Assembly (NCBI GenBank): GCA_003249645.1
Contig: QKIH01000044.1
Location: 1-64,000 of the forward strand
Direction: 5' to 3'
Length of the DNA: 64,000 nucleotides
Source: Desulfobulbaceae bacterium
GTDB taxonomy: Bacteria > Desulfobacterota > Desulfobulbia > Desulfobulbales > Desulfocapsaceae
Below are positions 19,898-30,200 of this stretch, one piece after another (position 1 is the first letter of the stretch; each line of letters begins with the position of its first letter). The notes below the pieces were generated by a model that worked only from the letters and a program-made list of their open reading frames with translations, had not been told where the DNA came from and did no database searches. The position numbers and the translations under genes are program-made.

Positions 19898-20605
19898 TTA
19901 AATACCTAAATACGCTTTCTGAACTTCCTCGTTAGTAAGAAGATCACTAGCCTGACCGGAAAGAGTTATTTTGCCGTTTTCGATAACGTACGCCCGATCT
20001 GCAATTTGCAGCGCCTGATTGGCATTCTGCTCGACGAGAAATATCGTGGTATTATTATCTTTATTAATTTGTTTAATGATTTCGAAAATCTGCTTAATGA
20101 TCAATGGAGCAAGCCCCATTGAAGGTTCATCAAGCAGCAGGACTTCTGGTCTTGCCATAAGCGCCCTTGAAAGTGCAAGCATCTGCTGCTCTCCACCGCT
20201 CAGCGTTCCTCCATCCTGATTTCTTCTTTGAGCAAGAATCGGGAAGAGAGAATAGACATAATCAAGATCTTTCTTGATTTCTGCCTTATCATTGCGTAAG
20301 AACGCCCCCATATCAAGATTTTCCTGAACAGTCAACATTGGGAAAATGTGGCGACCTTCCGGGACCTGGCAAAGACCGCTTTTGACGATATCGTCAGGTT
20401 CTGCTTTCTGTATTTCCCTGTCCTTGAAAAATATTTTGCCGGTTCTCGTTTTCACGACACCGGAAATGGTCATAAGTGTAGTTGACTTTCCAGCACCGTT
20501 TGCACCGATCAGGGTTATAATTTCACCTGCATTAATATCAAGTGAGATTCCTTTTAATGCAAGAATGTTACCATATCCTGAGCTTACGTTTTCAAGTCTA
20601 AGCAT
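19898..20605 (-). CDS. livF: Branched-chain amino acid ABC transporter ATP-binding protein LivF
   Basis: GANGAGKSTTL, LSGGEQQMLALSRALM, LLLDEPSMGLAP. Confidence 0.93.
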   Translation of the reverse strand: MLRLENVSSGYGNILALKGISLDINAGEIITLIGANGAGKSTTLMTISGVVKTRTGKIFFKDREIQKAEPDDIVKSGLCQVPEGRHIFPMLTVQENLDMGAFLRNDKAEIKKDLDYVYSLFPILAQRRNQDGGTLSGGEQQMLALSRALMARPEVLLLDEPSMGLAPLIIKQIFEIIKQINKDNNTTIFLVEQNANQALQIADRAYVIENGKITLSGQASDLLTNEEVQKAYLGI

Positions 20606-21389
20606 CTAATTCTTCACCTAAGTACGCTTTAATTACTTCCTGATTATTTCTGATCTCATCCGGTGTGCCCTGGGCAATTTTTCTACCGTAATCCATAACG
20701 AATATGCGTTCAGAAAGTGTCATGACAAGTTTCATATCATGTTCAATAAGCAGGATCGACTGACCGCCTGAACTGATATTCTGGATAAGGGTAACAAGTT
20801 CATTTGTTTCCTGAGGATTCATGCCTGCAGCAGGTTCATCAAGCAGAAGCAGCAACGGATCAGTGGCAAGCGCCCTTGCTATTTCAAGACGACGCTGTGC
20901 ACCATATGGCAGATTCTTTGAGTATTCATTGGCAAGATCAGCAAGGCCGACCTTTTCAAGAATCGAATAACTGTAATCGATGATTTCTTTTTCTTCCTGT
21001 CGAGTGCTTTTAGTTCTGAAGAGTGCACCGAAGATAAAGGCCTTGGTTCGGCAATGTCTACCGATCATGACGTTTTCGAGAACTGTCATCTGTGAGAAAA
21101 GACGAATATTCTGAAACGTTCTTGCAAGTCCTGCAACGGTAACCTGATTGGGTTTAAGGCCTTTCAGACTTTTCGGTTTCTGCCTGCCGGGGGTATGGAG
21201 AAGGATATCGCCTTTGGTTGGATAGTAAATACCGGTAACACAGTTGAAAAATGTTGTTTTCCCGGCACCGTTCGGACCAATAAGCGCTACAATTTCCCCG
21301 CCCTTAACATCGAGGTCAACTCCGCCTAATGCCCGGACACCACCAAAGTCCATGGTGAGGTTTTTAACTTCTAATATTTTCTTACTCAT
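20598..21389 (-). CDS. livG: Branched-chain amino acid ABC transporter ATP-binding protein LivG
   Basis: GPNGAGKTTFFNCVTG, PYGAQRRLEIARALA, LLLDEPAAGMNP. Confidence 0.93.
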   Translation of the reverse strand: MSKKILEVKNLTMDFGGVRALGGVDLDVKGGEIVALIGPNGAGKTTFFNCVTGIYYPTKGDILLHTPGRQKPKSLKGLKPNQVTVAGLARTFQNIRLFSQMTVLENVMIGRHCRTKAFIFGALFRTKSTRQEEKEIIDYSYSILEKVGLADLANEYSKNLPYGAQRRLEIARALATDPLLLLLDEPAAGMNPQETNELVTLIQNISSGGQSILLIEHDMKLVMTLSERIFVMDYGRKIAQGTPDEIRNNQEVIKAYLGEELDA

Positions 21390-21390
21390 T

Positions 21391-22593
21391 CTACTCGTCT
21401 TTGTTAATGCTGTATGTACGACGTACATTTGAGATGAGTCCCTGAGGACGGAAAACCATCATTGCAACAAGTGCGGCACCAAAGGCCAGCATCCTGTATT
21501 CCGAAAGCTCACGGAGATATTCAGGCAACAGAATAAGGATCAGTGCGCCGAGGATTACACCAACGATTGAGCCCATACCTCCCAATACGACAATCGACAG
21601 AATCATGGCCGATTCCAGGAAAGTGAAAGAGGCCGGATTGATAAAGGTTGTTTTTGCTGCAAACATAACGCCAATAATACCTGCCCAGAATGCACCAAGG
21701 GAAAAGGCAATCAGCTTTGTTTTCATTTTATCAATACCCATGGCCTGGCAGGCAATCTCGTCTTCACGCAGTGCGATCCATGCCCTTCCAAGCCTTGAAT
21801 CCTGTAAACGATTGACAAAAAAGATCGTCACTACGACAAAAATAACCATGAGATAATAGGTATATGTAATCGCATCGTTTAACGAAAGCTCTATGCCGAA
21901 TAGTCCCGGGCGTGGAATATTGGAGATACCACTGGGGCCTTTGGAAAATTCTCCCCAGTTTTCAAGGACAAGGCGAATAATTTCACCAAATCCAAGGGTT
22001 ACGATGGCAAGATAATCGCCGCGCAGCCGAAGAACCGGAATACCCAGCAAAATACCGAAGATTGCTGCAAGCACACCGCCTATTGGCAACACAGCCCAGA
22101 ATCCCAGCCCGAAGTGATGGTTCAGCAATGCATAACTGTAGGCACCCACTGCATAAAACGCGACATAACCAAGATCGAGCAGGCCTGCGAGTCCAACAAC
22201 TATATTAAGGCCAAGACCAAGCACCACATACATTAAGGCGGTTGTCATGATATTGATCTGATAGGTCGAGAATACAAACGGATATACAACAGCAAACAAC
22301 AGCAATGCTGCTCCGAATACAACTCTGTAGGTAGGATGATTTATCAGTTGATGAATCGGTGACAGCTTGATTTCGGTGCCTGATTCTTCTTTTCCGGCCC
22401 GCATCTCTTTTTGTTTGAGCAAGAAGCGAAAGGCCATGGAAAGAAAAAATATTCCTACCATAACATATACGACATTCATCCATCTCCACTGGATTGTCTT
22501 TTCTATTGAATTCACCTTGATAACCATGATCGGAAAGGTGAGAAAAGCGAACCAGATTGAAGCTATTAATGATTTTCTTAATTCGGTTAACAT
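21391..22593 (-). CDS. livM: Branched-chain amino acid ABC transporter permease LivM
   Basis: GLNIVVGLAGLLDLGYVAFYAVGAY, LRLRGDYLAIVTLGFGEIIRL. Confidence 0.93.
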   Translation of the reverse strand: MLTELRKSLIASIWFAFLTFPIMVIKVNSIEKTIQWRWMNVVYVMVGIFFLSMAFRFLLKQKEMRAGKEESGTEIKLSPIHQLINHPTYRVVFGAALLLFAVVYPFVFSTYQINIMTTALMYVVLGLGLNIVVGLAGLLDLGYVAFYAVGAYSYALLNHHFGLGFWAVLPIGGVLAAIFGILLGIPVLRLRGDYLAIVTLGFGEIIRLVLENWGEFSKGPSGISNIPRPGLFGIELSLNDAITYTYYLMVIFVVVTIFFVNRLQDSRLGRAWIALREDEIACQAMGIDKMKTKLIAFSLGAFWAGIIGVMFAAKTTFINPASFTFLESAMILSIVVLGGMGSIVGVILGALILILLPEYLRELSEYRMLAFGAALVAMMVFRPQGLISNVRRTYSINKDE

Positions 22594-22603
22594 AGAAACA
22601 AAC

Positions 22604-23518
22604 TCACACTTTTTGGTTATCAGCTTTGCCGAGAATTCCGGAAGGTTTAAAAATCAGAATTAGAACAAGCAGCGAAAATGCAAAAACATCTTCGTAGTCA
22701 CTCGAAACATATCCGGTTGCGAAACTTTCGGTTAGCCCAAGAATCACACTGCCGAGAACGGCGCCGGGAATTGATCCGATACCACCCAGTACAGCAGCGG
22801 TAAAAGCCTTGATTCCCGCGATAAACCCTATATAAAAATTTATCTGGCCAATGTGGGAAGCGATAAGGAGTCCTCCTACGGCGGCCAGTGAAGAACCGAT
22901 GATAAACGTAGCTGAAATAATTCTATTTACATTAATTCCGACCAGTGTAGCCATTGTTCTATCCTGGGCTGTTGCCCTCATGGCTTTTCCGACCTTTGTA
23001 TATTTTATAATAAATGTAAGAATAATCATGATGACCGTTGTGGTTGCAAGAATCACAACATCGGTGGAGCCCACAATATGCGCATACGGCTCCATAAAAT
23101 CAAAATCAGGTATCAGTGCAGGAAAAGGAAGAAAATCGGAGGTCTGTGCAAGAAGCACATAGTTCTGCAGGAAGATAGACATACCAATCGCACTGATAAG
23201 GGGCGATAGCCTCGGGGCATGTCGAAGGGGCTTATAAGCGATCTTCTCAATGGTATAACCGTAAGATGCCGACCAGATAACAGCGCAAACCCCTGCCAGT
23301 ATAATAATCGCCAAAGCAGGAAAACCTAAGATGGAGAAGATTGTGGCAGCAATAAAGGCTGTAAAAGCACCGATCATATAAATTTCACCATGGGCGAAGT
23401 TGATCAGACCGATAATGCCGTAGACCATAGTATAACCGAGTGCAATCAATGCATAAATTGCACCTCTGGTCAGGCCGGAGAAAAAGAGTTCTCTAAAATA
23501 ATCAAAATCCATAAGCAT
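22604..23518 (-). CDS. livH: Branched-chain amino acid ABC transporter permease LivH
   Basis: GLTRGAIYALIALGYTMVYGIIGLINFAHGEIYMIGAF, FTAAVLGGIGSIPGAVLG. Confidence 0.93.
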   Translation of the reverse strand: MLMDFDYFRELFFSGLTRGAIYALIALGYTMVYGIIGLINFAHGEIYMIGAFTAFIAATIFSILGFPALAIIILAGVCAVIWSASYGYTIEKIAYKPLRHAPRLSPLISAIGMSIFLQNYVLLAQTSDFLPFPALIPDFDFMEPYAHIVGSTDVVILATTTVIMIILTFIIKYTKVGKAMRATAQDRTMATLVGINVNRIISATFIIGSSLAAVGGLLIASHIGQINFYIGFIAGIKAFTAAVLGGIGSIPGAVLGSVILGLTESFATGYVSSDYEDVFAFSLLVLILIFKPSGILGKADNQKV

Positions 23519-23520
23519 TT

Positions 23521-23564
23521 AAAAAAAAATGCCTGAAGCAGGATACGATAGATCCCGCTTCAGG
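23521..23564 (-). terminator. Hairpin + T-tract between livK and livH (minus strand): intra-operon attenuator/terminator
   Basis: CCTGAAGC-A-GGAT / ATCC-C-GCTTCAGG (23532-23564); on the minus strand followed by a run of nine T. Confidence 0.8.
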
Positions 23565-23593
23565 TTATTATAGAAGTATATCGGTAGCGGGTT

Positions 23594-24718
23594 TTACTTT
23601 AATTCAGTAAAAACACCGTCTTTTACCTGGTATACAGAGAAACCAACACCAATTGCGTCACCTTTTGCATCGAAAGAGATCTTTCCGACAGGAGTATCAA
23701 CTTTTTCTGACTCAAGTGCAGCCTTGAGAGCAGCAAGATCAGTTGAACCGGCTTTTGCAATTGCATTGGTCATTGCAAGCATAGCAGAGTAGGCATTCTC
23801 ATAGAAAGCACCTGGATCTGCATTGAAAGTTGTTTTATGTTCCTCAATTGCGGCGATAGAAAGAGGATTTGTGGAATTGTCCTGAGGACCGGAAGCATAG
23901 GCACCCTCGGCATTTTCTCCGGCTACTTTAATGAAGGTCTGGTCTTTAACACCGTCATCTGAGATAAAGGTTACATCAAGACGTTTTTTCTTCATCATAG
24001 ATATGATTTTTGAAGCTTCTGGATGGTAACCGCCGAATATGACAGTCTCAGCACCGGATTTCTTGATTTTCTGTACAATAGCAGAGTAGTCAACACCACC
24101 CGGAGTTACGCCCTCAAAAAGAACGACCTCAGCTTTTCCGCCTTCCTCAATGAATTGCTTTGCGAATTCAGCAAATCCTTTGCCGTAGTCACCTTTATCA
24201 TGAATAACAGCGATTTTTTTGTAACCTAAGGTGTCAGTTGCAAAATCAACATCGAGTTTCGCCTGAGCATCGTCCGGTGCGATTGTTCTGAAAAAGTTCG
24301 GATATTCTCCGCTTTGAGTAAGTGCAGGATTGGTTGCAGAAGGAGACATTACAAGAATGCCAGCATCGTTGAAGATAGGAAGCGCTGCCTTAGTAGCACC
24401 AGAACAGATACCGCCTAAAACTACCTGAGCACCTTCTGAAACAAGTTTGGTAGCAGTGTTTGTAGCGATTTCAGGTTTACAAACAGTATCTTCAACCAGA
24501 AGCTCCAGCTGTTTTCCGTTGATACCGCCAGCTTTGTTGATTTTATCAACAACTATTTTTGCAGCATTAACGCTCGGGAGTCCGTAAGAAGCGAGATCTC
24601 CACTATGAGGGCCGGCTACACCGATTTTGATGGTGTCGGATGCCATTGCAGAAACAGACAGACTAACAGCAAAACCCAATCCAAGAGCTGTTGCCATGAA
24701 CTTCTTTCTCATTTTCAT
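23594..24718 (-). CDS. livK: Branched-chain amino acid ABC transporter substrate-binding protein
   Basis: Signal peptide; IKIGVAGPHSGDLASYGLPSVNAAKIVVDKINKAGGINGKQLELLVEDT. Confidence 0.92.
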   Translation of the reverse strand: MKMRKKFMATALGLGFAVSLSVSAMASDTIKIGVAGPHSGDLASYGLPSVNAAKIVVDKINKAGGINGKQLELLVEDTVCKPEIATNTATKLVSEGAQVVLGGICSGATKAALPIFNDAGILVMSPSATNPALTQSGEYPNFFRTIAPDDAQAKLDVDFATDTLGYKKIAVIHDKGDYGKGFAEFAKQFIEEGGKAEVVLFEGVTPGGVDYSAIVQKIKKSGAETVIFGGYHPEASKIISMMKKKRLDVTFISDDGVKDQTFIKVAGENAEGAYASGPQDNSTNPLSIAAIEEHKTTFNADPGAFYENAYSAMLAMTNAIAKAGSTDLAALKAALESEKVDTPVGKISFDAKGDAIGVGFSVYQVKDGVFTELK

Positions 24719-24768
24719 CGTTTCCTCCTTCTAGGTTCGTAATGAGATTGGTGCTACGAAGTAAAAAA

Positions 24769-24783
24769 AACTCAATTTGAGTT
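24769..24783. promoter_or_regulatory. 15-bp palindrome in livK/lpxK divergent intergenic region; possible operator
   Basis: AACTCAA-T-TTGAGTT perfect inverted repeat. Confidence 0.4.
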
Positions 24784-24886
24784 CACGCAAAAAACATAGT
24801 ACTTTAGTAAACATCATTTAACGGAAATGAAACTAAAATCTCTACGTACCAAAATATACCATAAATTACCAGCGAAGGTTGCCTGA

Positions 24887-25960
24887 ATGAGCATAAAAAC
24901 TGATACTTTCTTTACCTTTTTTCGACCGCTAAGTCCCATCTACTCAAAATTGATGAGCGCAAGAGAAAAAATGTATTTATCAGAAACCTTTAAAAGCACT
25001 CGTTTTGAGGTTCCCGTTGTGTCTATCGGCAATCTCACCATGGGTGGAACAGGCAAAACTCCCCTGGTGATACATCTGGCCGAACACTTTAAACAGCGAC
25101 AATATCGACCTGCGGTTATCAGCCGTGGCTATAAAGGTGAAGCTGAAAACAGCGTAAATGTCGTCTCAGACTATCAACAAATCTATTTAACGAGCAAAGA
25201 AGCAGGTGATGAGCCCAGATTAATAGCGGAAAGTCTGCCCGGCATTCCGGTACTGACAGGAATAAAAAGAAAGCATCCATGCAAACATGCAATCTCTGCT
25301 TTCGGCTGCGACCTGTTATTATTAGACGACGGCTTTCAGCACTTAGGGGTGCAACGCGACATTGATATTGTTCTGTTTAACGCGCAAAACCTCAAAAAAA
25401 ATTTCAGAGTTTTCCCTGGTGGGGATCTGCGGGAAAACTTCAGCGCATTGCAAAGAAGCAGCTGCATAGTTTTCACCGGAATGACTGACGAACTCCATGA
25501 AGATGTTGCATTATTTATAGATAAACTCAAGTCACATGGTATCGACAAGCCTTCTTTTTACACATCACTTGGCCAGCCGCTTTTTCATGATCTTAAAAGC
25601 CGATTTTTAATTACTCCTGAAAAAACAGGTGGCTCATATTTGAGCTTTTGCGGTATTGGCAACCCGGAAAGATTTAAAGATTACCTGTTGCAGCACGAGA
25701 TCCCGGTAGATTTTTTTCGCAGTTTTAATGACCACCATATTTATAGTCAGCAAGATGTTGATGAACTCGAATTTTATGCCAGGCAAAATGGCATAAGAGC
25801 TCTTTTAACAACAGAAAAAGATGGTGTTAAACTTCGTTCGCTTGATTTTACCATGCCTGTTTTTACCACGAGGCCGGAGCTGATAGTTGACAACGATCTT
25901 TTGACTTTCATAGATGATAAACTTGCATCGTTTTTTCACCGGCAGGTTGACGGGCGATAA
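24887..25960 (+). CDS. lpxK: Tetraacyldisaccharide 4'-kinase
   Basis: VSIGNLTMGGTGKTPLVIHLAE, ISRGYKG, GDEPRLIAE, LLDDGFQH motifs. Confidence 0.94.
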   Translation: MSIKTDTFFTFFRPLSPIYSKLMSAREKMYLSETFKSTRFEVPVVSIGNLTMGGTGKTPLVIHLAEHFKQRQYRPAVISRGYKGEAENSVNVVSDYQQIYLTSKEAGDEPRLIAESLPGIPVLTGIKRKHPCKHAISAFGCDLLLLDDGFQHLGVQRDIDIVLFNAQNLKKNFRVFPGGDLRENFSALQRSSCIVFTGMTDELHEDVALFIDKLKSHGIDKPSFYTSLGQPLFHDLKSRFLITPEKTGGSYLSFCGIGNPERFKDYLLQHEIPVDFFRSFNDHHIYSQQDVDELEFYARQNGIRALLTTEKDGVKLRSLDFTMPVFTTRPELIVDNDLLTFIDDKLASFFHRQVDGR

Positions 25961-25995
25961 GACATCACATTCAGGCCTAATGTGTTGTCTTTTCT
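25961..25995 (+). terminator. Rho-independent terminator after lpxK
   Basis: GACATCACATT / AATGTGTTGTC (one mismatch) directly after the stop, followed by TTTTCT. Confidence 0.65.
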
Positions 25996-26165
25996 ACTAA
26001 TGTGTGTTTTTTTTTACACACAGAATCAAATTCGCAAAAGCAAGCGCCATTATAAATACTTACGTTTTTTCGCGCTGTTACAACACGCAGGAGACCGTAA
26101 TAGATTGATGGTATACTTTTTGCATCATGCATATTGTCTTAACTTATTACTCAAAGGAATTATGC

Positions 26166-27152
26166 ATGACTTCGAAATTAGATTCGCATCAATATACATT
26201 AAGAGATAAAGCCAGCTGTTGTGGCGTTGGTCTTCATTCAGGCCGTAACGTAAACCTCACTATCAAGCCCGCCCCGGTCGATTCCGGCATTCGTTTTCTT
26301 CGAACAGATCTTGCTGAAGCAGAGCCGCTTAAGGCACATATGGACAAGGTTGTTGATACCAGACTTGCAACAACTCTTGGCAATGGTGATTTCAGGGTTT
26401 CTACAACCGAACACCTTCTTGCTGCCCTCAAAGCTTTTGGTGTAGATAACGCAGATATTGAACTGGATGCTGATGAAGTTCCGATTATGGATGGCAGTGC
26501 AGCGCCTTTCTACACACTAATAAAAAGCGTCGGTAAAAAACGCCAGAACGGCTACAGAAAAGCACTTCGCATAACTCAGGAGATAATCTTCCAGGATGGA
26601 GACAAGGTCATCACTATTTCCCCGTATGACGGTTTCATGGTCGCCGGGAAAATACAGTTTGATGACAGCCTGATCAGTACTCAGGAATTCAGCTTTGAAC
26701 TAGGCGGAGAACTGTTTGAGAAAGAAGTTGCCAAGGCCAGAACCTTTGGATACGTCGAACAGGTCGAAGAACTTTGGGCTAACGGCCTTGCACTTGGCGG
26801 TAATCTGGGAAATGTGATCGCTATCCACTGGAACCGCAAATCAGTGCTCAACGAAGACGGTCTGCGTTATAAAGACGAGTTTATCAGACATAAGGTTCTT
26901 GATCTTGTCGGTGATCTCGCCCTTCTCGGCTGCCCGGTACTTGGAAAAGTTTCTGCTTTTAAAGCAGGGCACGCACAGCACCTTGGCCTCATGCAGGCTA
27001 TTGCTGACGCCCCTCATTGTTGGGAAATTGTAGAATTAAAGGAAAATGGTGAACATTCTGTTCTGCACAGTATCATGAATGATACAAAAGAAGCCGCTCA
27101 CGGCCTTCTTATGCCCTTTCTGGCACCTGCAACACTTCCCTCAGCCGCATAA
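26166..27152 (+). CDS. lpxC: UDP-3-O-acyl-N-acetylglucosamine deacetylase
   Basis: GVGLHSG, STTEHLLAAL, EVPIMDGSAAPF, KARTFGYVEQVEEL, RHKVLDLVGDLALLG motifs. Confidence 0.95.
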   Translation: MTSKLDSHQYTLRDKASCCGVGLHSGRNVNLTIKPAPVDSGIRFLRTDLAEAEPLKAHMDKVVDTRLATTLGNGDFRVSTTEHLLAALKAFGVDNADIELDADEVPIMDGSAAPFYTLIKSVGKKRQNGYRKALRITQEIIFQDGDKVITISPYDGFMVAGKIQFDDSLISTQEFSFELGGELFEKEVAKARTFGYVEQVEELWANGLALGGNLGNVIAIHWNRKSVLNEDGLRYKDEFIRHKVLDLVGDLALLGCPVLGKVSAFKAGHAQHLGLMQAIADAPHCWEIVELKENGEHSVLHSIMNDTKEAAHGLLMPFLAPATLPSAA

Positions 27153-27162
27153 CATAAGTCAT

Positions 27163-27198
27163 AAAAACACGGATCAATATTTGATGATCCGTGTTTTT
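27163..27198. terminator. Bidirectional rho-independent terminator between lpxC and the hybrid kinase
   Basis: AAAAACACGGATCA (27163-27176) / TGATCCGTGTTTTT (27185-27198): perfect 14-bp stem with A/T flanks. Confidence 0.88.
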
Positions 27199-27259
27199 AC
27201 CATTGAAAATGGTCTTATTATTTCTTTCAGGTCTTGATTTATAATAACGTGATTTCCTG

Positions 27260-30200
27260 CTAATTGCCGTTTTTCTTCTTTCTGCTGCCCCTTGCCATTA
27301 CTCTGGAAATCTCCTGCAGGATACTGTTTTTTTCAACCGGTTTTCTTATATAACCATTCATACCTGCTTCATAAAATTCTCTTTCATCATCGGCCATGGC
27401 ATAAGCAGTCATGGCAATAATTGGAATCAAACGATTTTTTTCGCCAGCACGTCCTTTCCGCACTGCTTTTGTCGCCTCAAGACCATCCACGACAGGCATC
27501 TGAATGTCCAGCACAACTAAATCAAAATTCTCTTTAGTTAGACACTCGACAACCTCTGCTCCATTTATAACTGCTGTGACATTCAAACCGATGTTTCGTA
27601 AAAGCTGAGCCCCCACCATCCTCGAAACAGGATCATCTTCAGCGAACAACACCTTGTATTTACGTGATAAAGACTCGTTTTCATTTTTCTCGGAGATATT
27701 GTCTTTTTCTTGTTGCAGCTTAAACGGAAGGCTGATGTAAAAGCTCGTACCCTCTTCTTCCCTGCTGTTTACTGCAAGATTTCCACCCATCAGTTCAACC
27801 AGCTGTTTTGAAATGGCAAGTCCCAATCCGGCTCCTCCAAACTGATGCTTATATCGTACCTCTTCCTGTGTAAACGGCGTGAACAATTTTTTCAGCGTCG
27901 AATCAGAAATACCGATCCCGTTATCTTTAACTGTTATAAAAAGACGAACATCTTTTGTATTAACGGCCATATCCAGTTTTTCGATAGTGACCAGCACTTC
28001 ACCTTTAATGGTGAATTTTATCGCATTGCCTATCAGGTTGCTCAAAACCTGTTGAAACCTCACCACATCCCCGATGAGATTATCAGGAACGTCTGTATTC
28101 TTACAGATGGTAAGCTTCAACCCTTTGGATTTGGCTGTTGGTAAAAAAAGTTGGGTGAGAGCGGCGATATTTTCGGAAAGATCGAAAGTCTCCTCCTGAA
28201 TCAGCATTTTTCCAGCTTCAACCCTTGAAATGTCAAGGATATCAGACAGCAGCCTTGTTAACCTCCGGCACGATTGTATGGCAATTTCAATATACTCATG
28301 GTGTTCAGGTTTTGGAGAAGAGTCCTGCATCATCTGAAGCATTCCCATAATGCCATTAATCGGGGTTCTGATCTCATGACTCATGTTCGCTAAAAAGGCC
28401 GATTTCGTTTTATTTGCCTGCTCAGCATCTTTTTTGGCCTGCAGCAGAGTTTCTTCTATTTTTTTTCTTTCAGTAATATCCTGATTGACTCCTGTCAGCT
28501 TAAATTCATTCTGTTGATTTGTTTTTACTCTCTTGAATTTTACAGCAATATGCCTGATCTCATTGTTTCTGGTGATTATTCGATGCTCAGTTGTATGATA
28601 AAAATCAGACGTTTTAACGCTGAGAAACGCACGAATACTTTCCTCAACCAGATAGCGGTCATCGGGATGAACAAAGTTGACCGTGTAATCATGAACAGAC
28701 ATCTTGCTGCCTTCTCTTTGCGAATTTGTTGCATATAGTGAATAAAACTGGTCGTTAAATAGAAAGTACCCCTCCCCTTTTTCATTAAGAACACCTTCCC
28801 AATGGCCCATTTTTGCGAGATCCAACGCCAGAGCTAATTTCAGGTTTGATTCGGCAAGAGCATCACGTTTCTCTGCCAATTCTTTTTCGCTCTTCTTTTT
28901 GCTCGTTATATAACGTGCCTGGTTAACATTTTGATAGGCCAGCCTTGACATATAATTCGTAAACAGATCAAGCGCCTGAGAAACTGACTCGAACTGTTCT
29001 TCTGACATCACCGGAATTTGACGGTATTCTCTCAGCATTTTTGCAGGATCCGCTCCGATCTCCACTGCATACCTCTCAATCTGTGCATCGATAGGCGTGT
29101 CGGATCGCACCTGACCAATGATCCAGCTGGCCAGATGCTTCTCTCCTACAGTAATATTCGCTCCTGCAAGCCAGCAGCCAACAACCGGGCACAAGGTAAT
29201 ATTAGGCCCAACACACTGATGTTGGGCCATGATTGCGTCGGTCATTTTACAATGCACCGCCCCTTTTTCTGTGCTTCGTATTAAGTCAAAGCAAAGATCT
29301 GTGGTATTGCTTGGTTTTGTAATAGGAACACCATCAGGGTCGACTATCATACAGCCGACGCCAGTAGCTTGAGAAAACACATCCTGAAATTTTTGTATTT
29401 CGTCCAGACTGAAAAGATCATCGAAACAGATTTTTTCATTCGATTCAAGTGGCGTTGTAAGGGATAAAATGCGTTTCTCCAAAGCCTCTTCCAGCTGTTT
29501 TCTTTCTGTAATATCATCAAAGACGCCAAGTACACCGATAATGTTTCCCCGTTCATCTGTCAGAGGAGATTTTGATGTATCAACCCAGCGTAGTTCTCCT
29601 TCAGAGGTGTGCACCTGTTCAATCATTTCAACCGGTTCCCCTGTTGATACAACCTTTTTATCAACCCCTCTGTAGGCTTCCGCCATATCTCGCGGCATGT
29701 TTATGTCAAAATCAGTTAGACCTACCAGCCCTGCAGGTGTTCGAAAACCGAAAGTACTCGCAAAGACATTATTGCAACCAAGAAACACTCCATTTAAATC
29801 TTTCCAGAATACTGCCTGTGGAATGGTATTGATTATTTTGTTCAGCATGTCACGGCTTTGCCGAACATTCTCAGAAGCTCGTTTTATCTCGGTTATATCC
29901 TGAACCGTACCGAAAAATTTAACTATGTTTCCTTGATCATCTTTCTCAACAGTTCCTCTGGTAATGAGATAAAGGAAATGCCCTTCACTGGAAAGAGTAC
30001 GATGCTCAATGCTTAAATATGTTTTCCCCTTTCTCTTTCCAGCATCTCTAAAAGCCGCTACCACTTTTTTTCTATCATCAGGGTGTATGAGTTTTCTCAG
30101 TCTTTCTGCAGGGATATAATTATAGAGATCACCTTGCGAATAACCATAAATTTCGCATGCTTCACTTGACGCCGAAATGAGGTCCTTTTCAGGGAAATAC

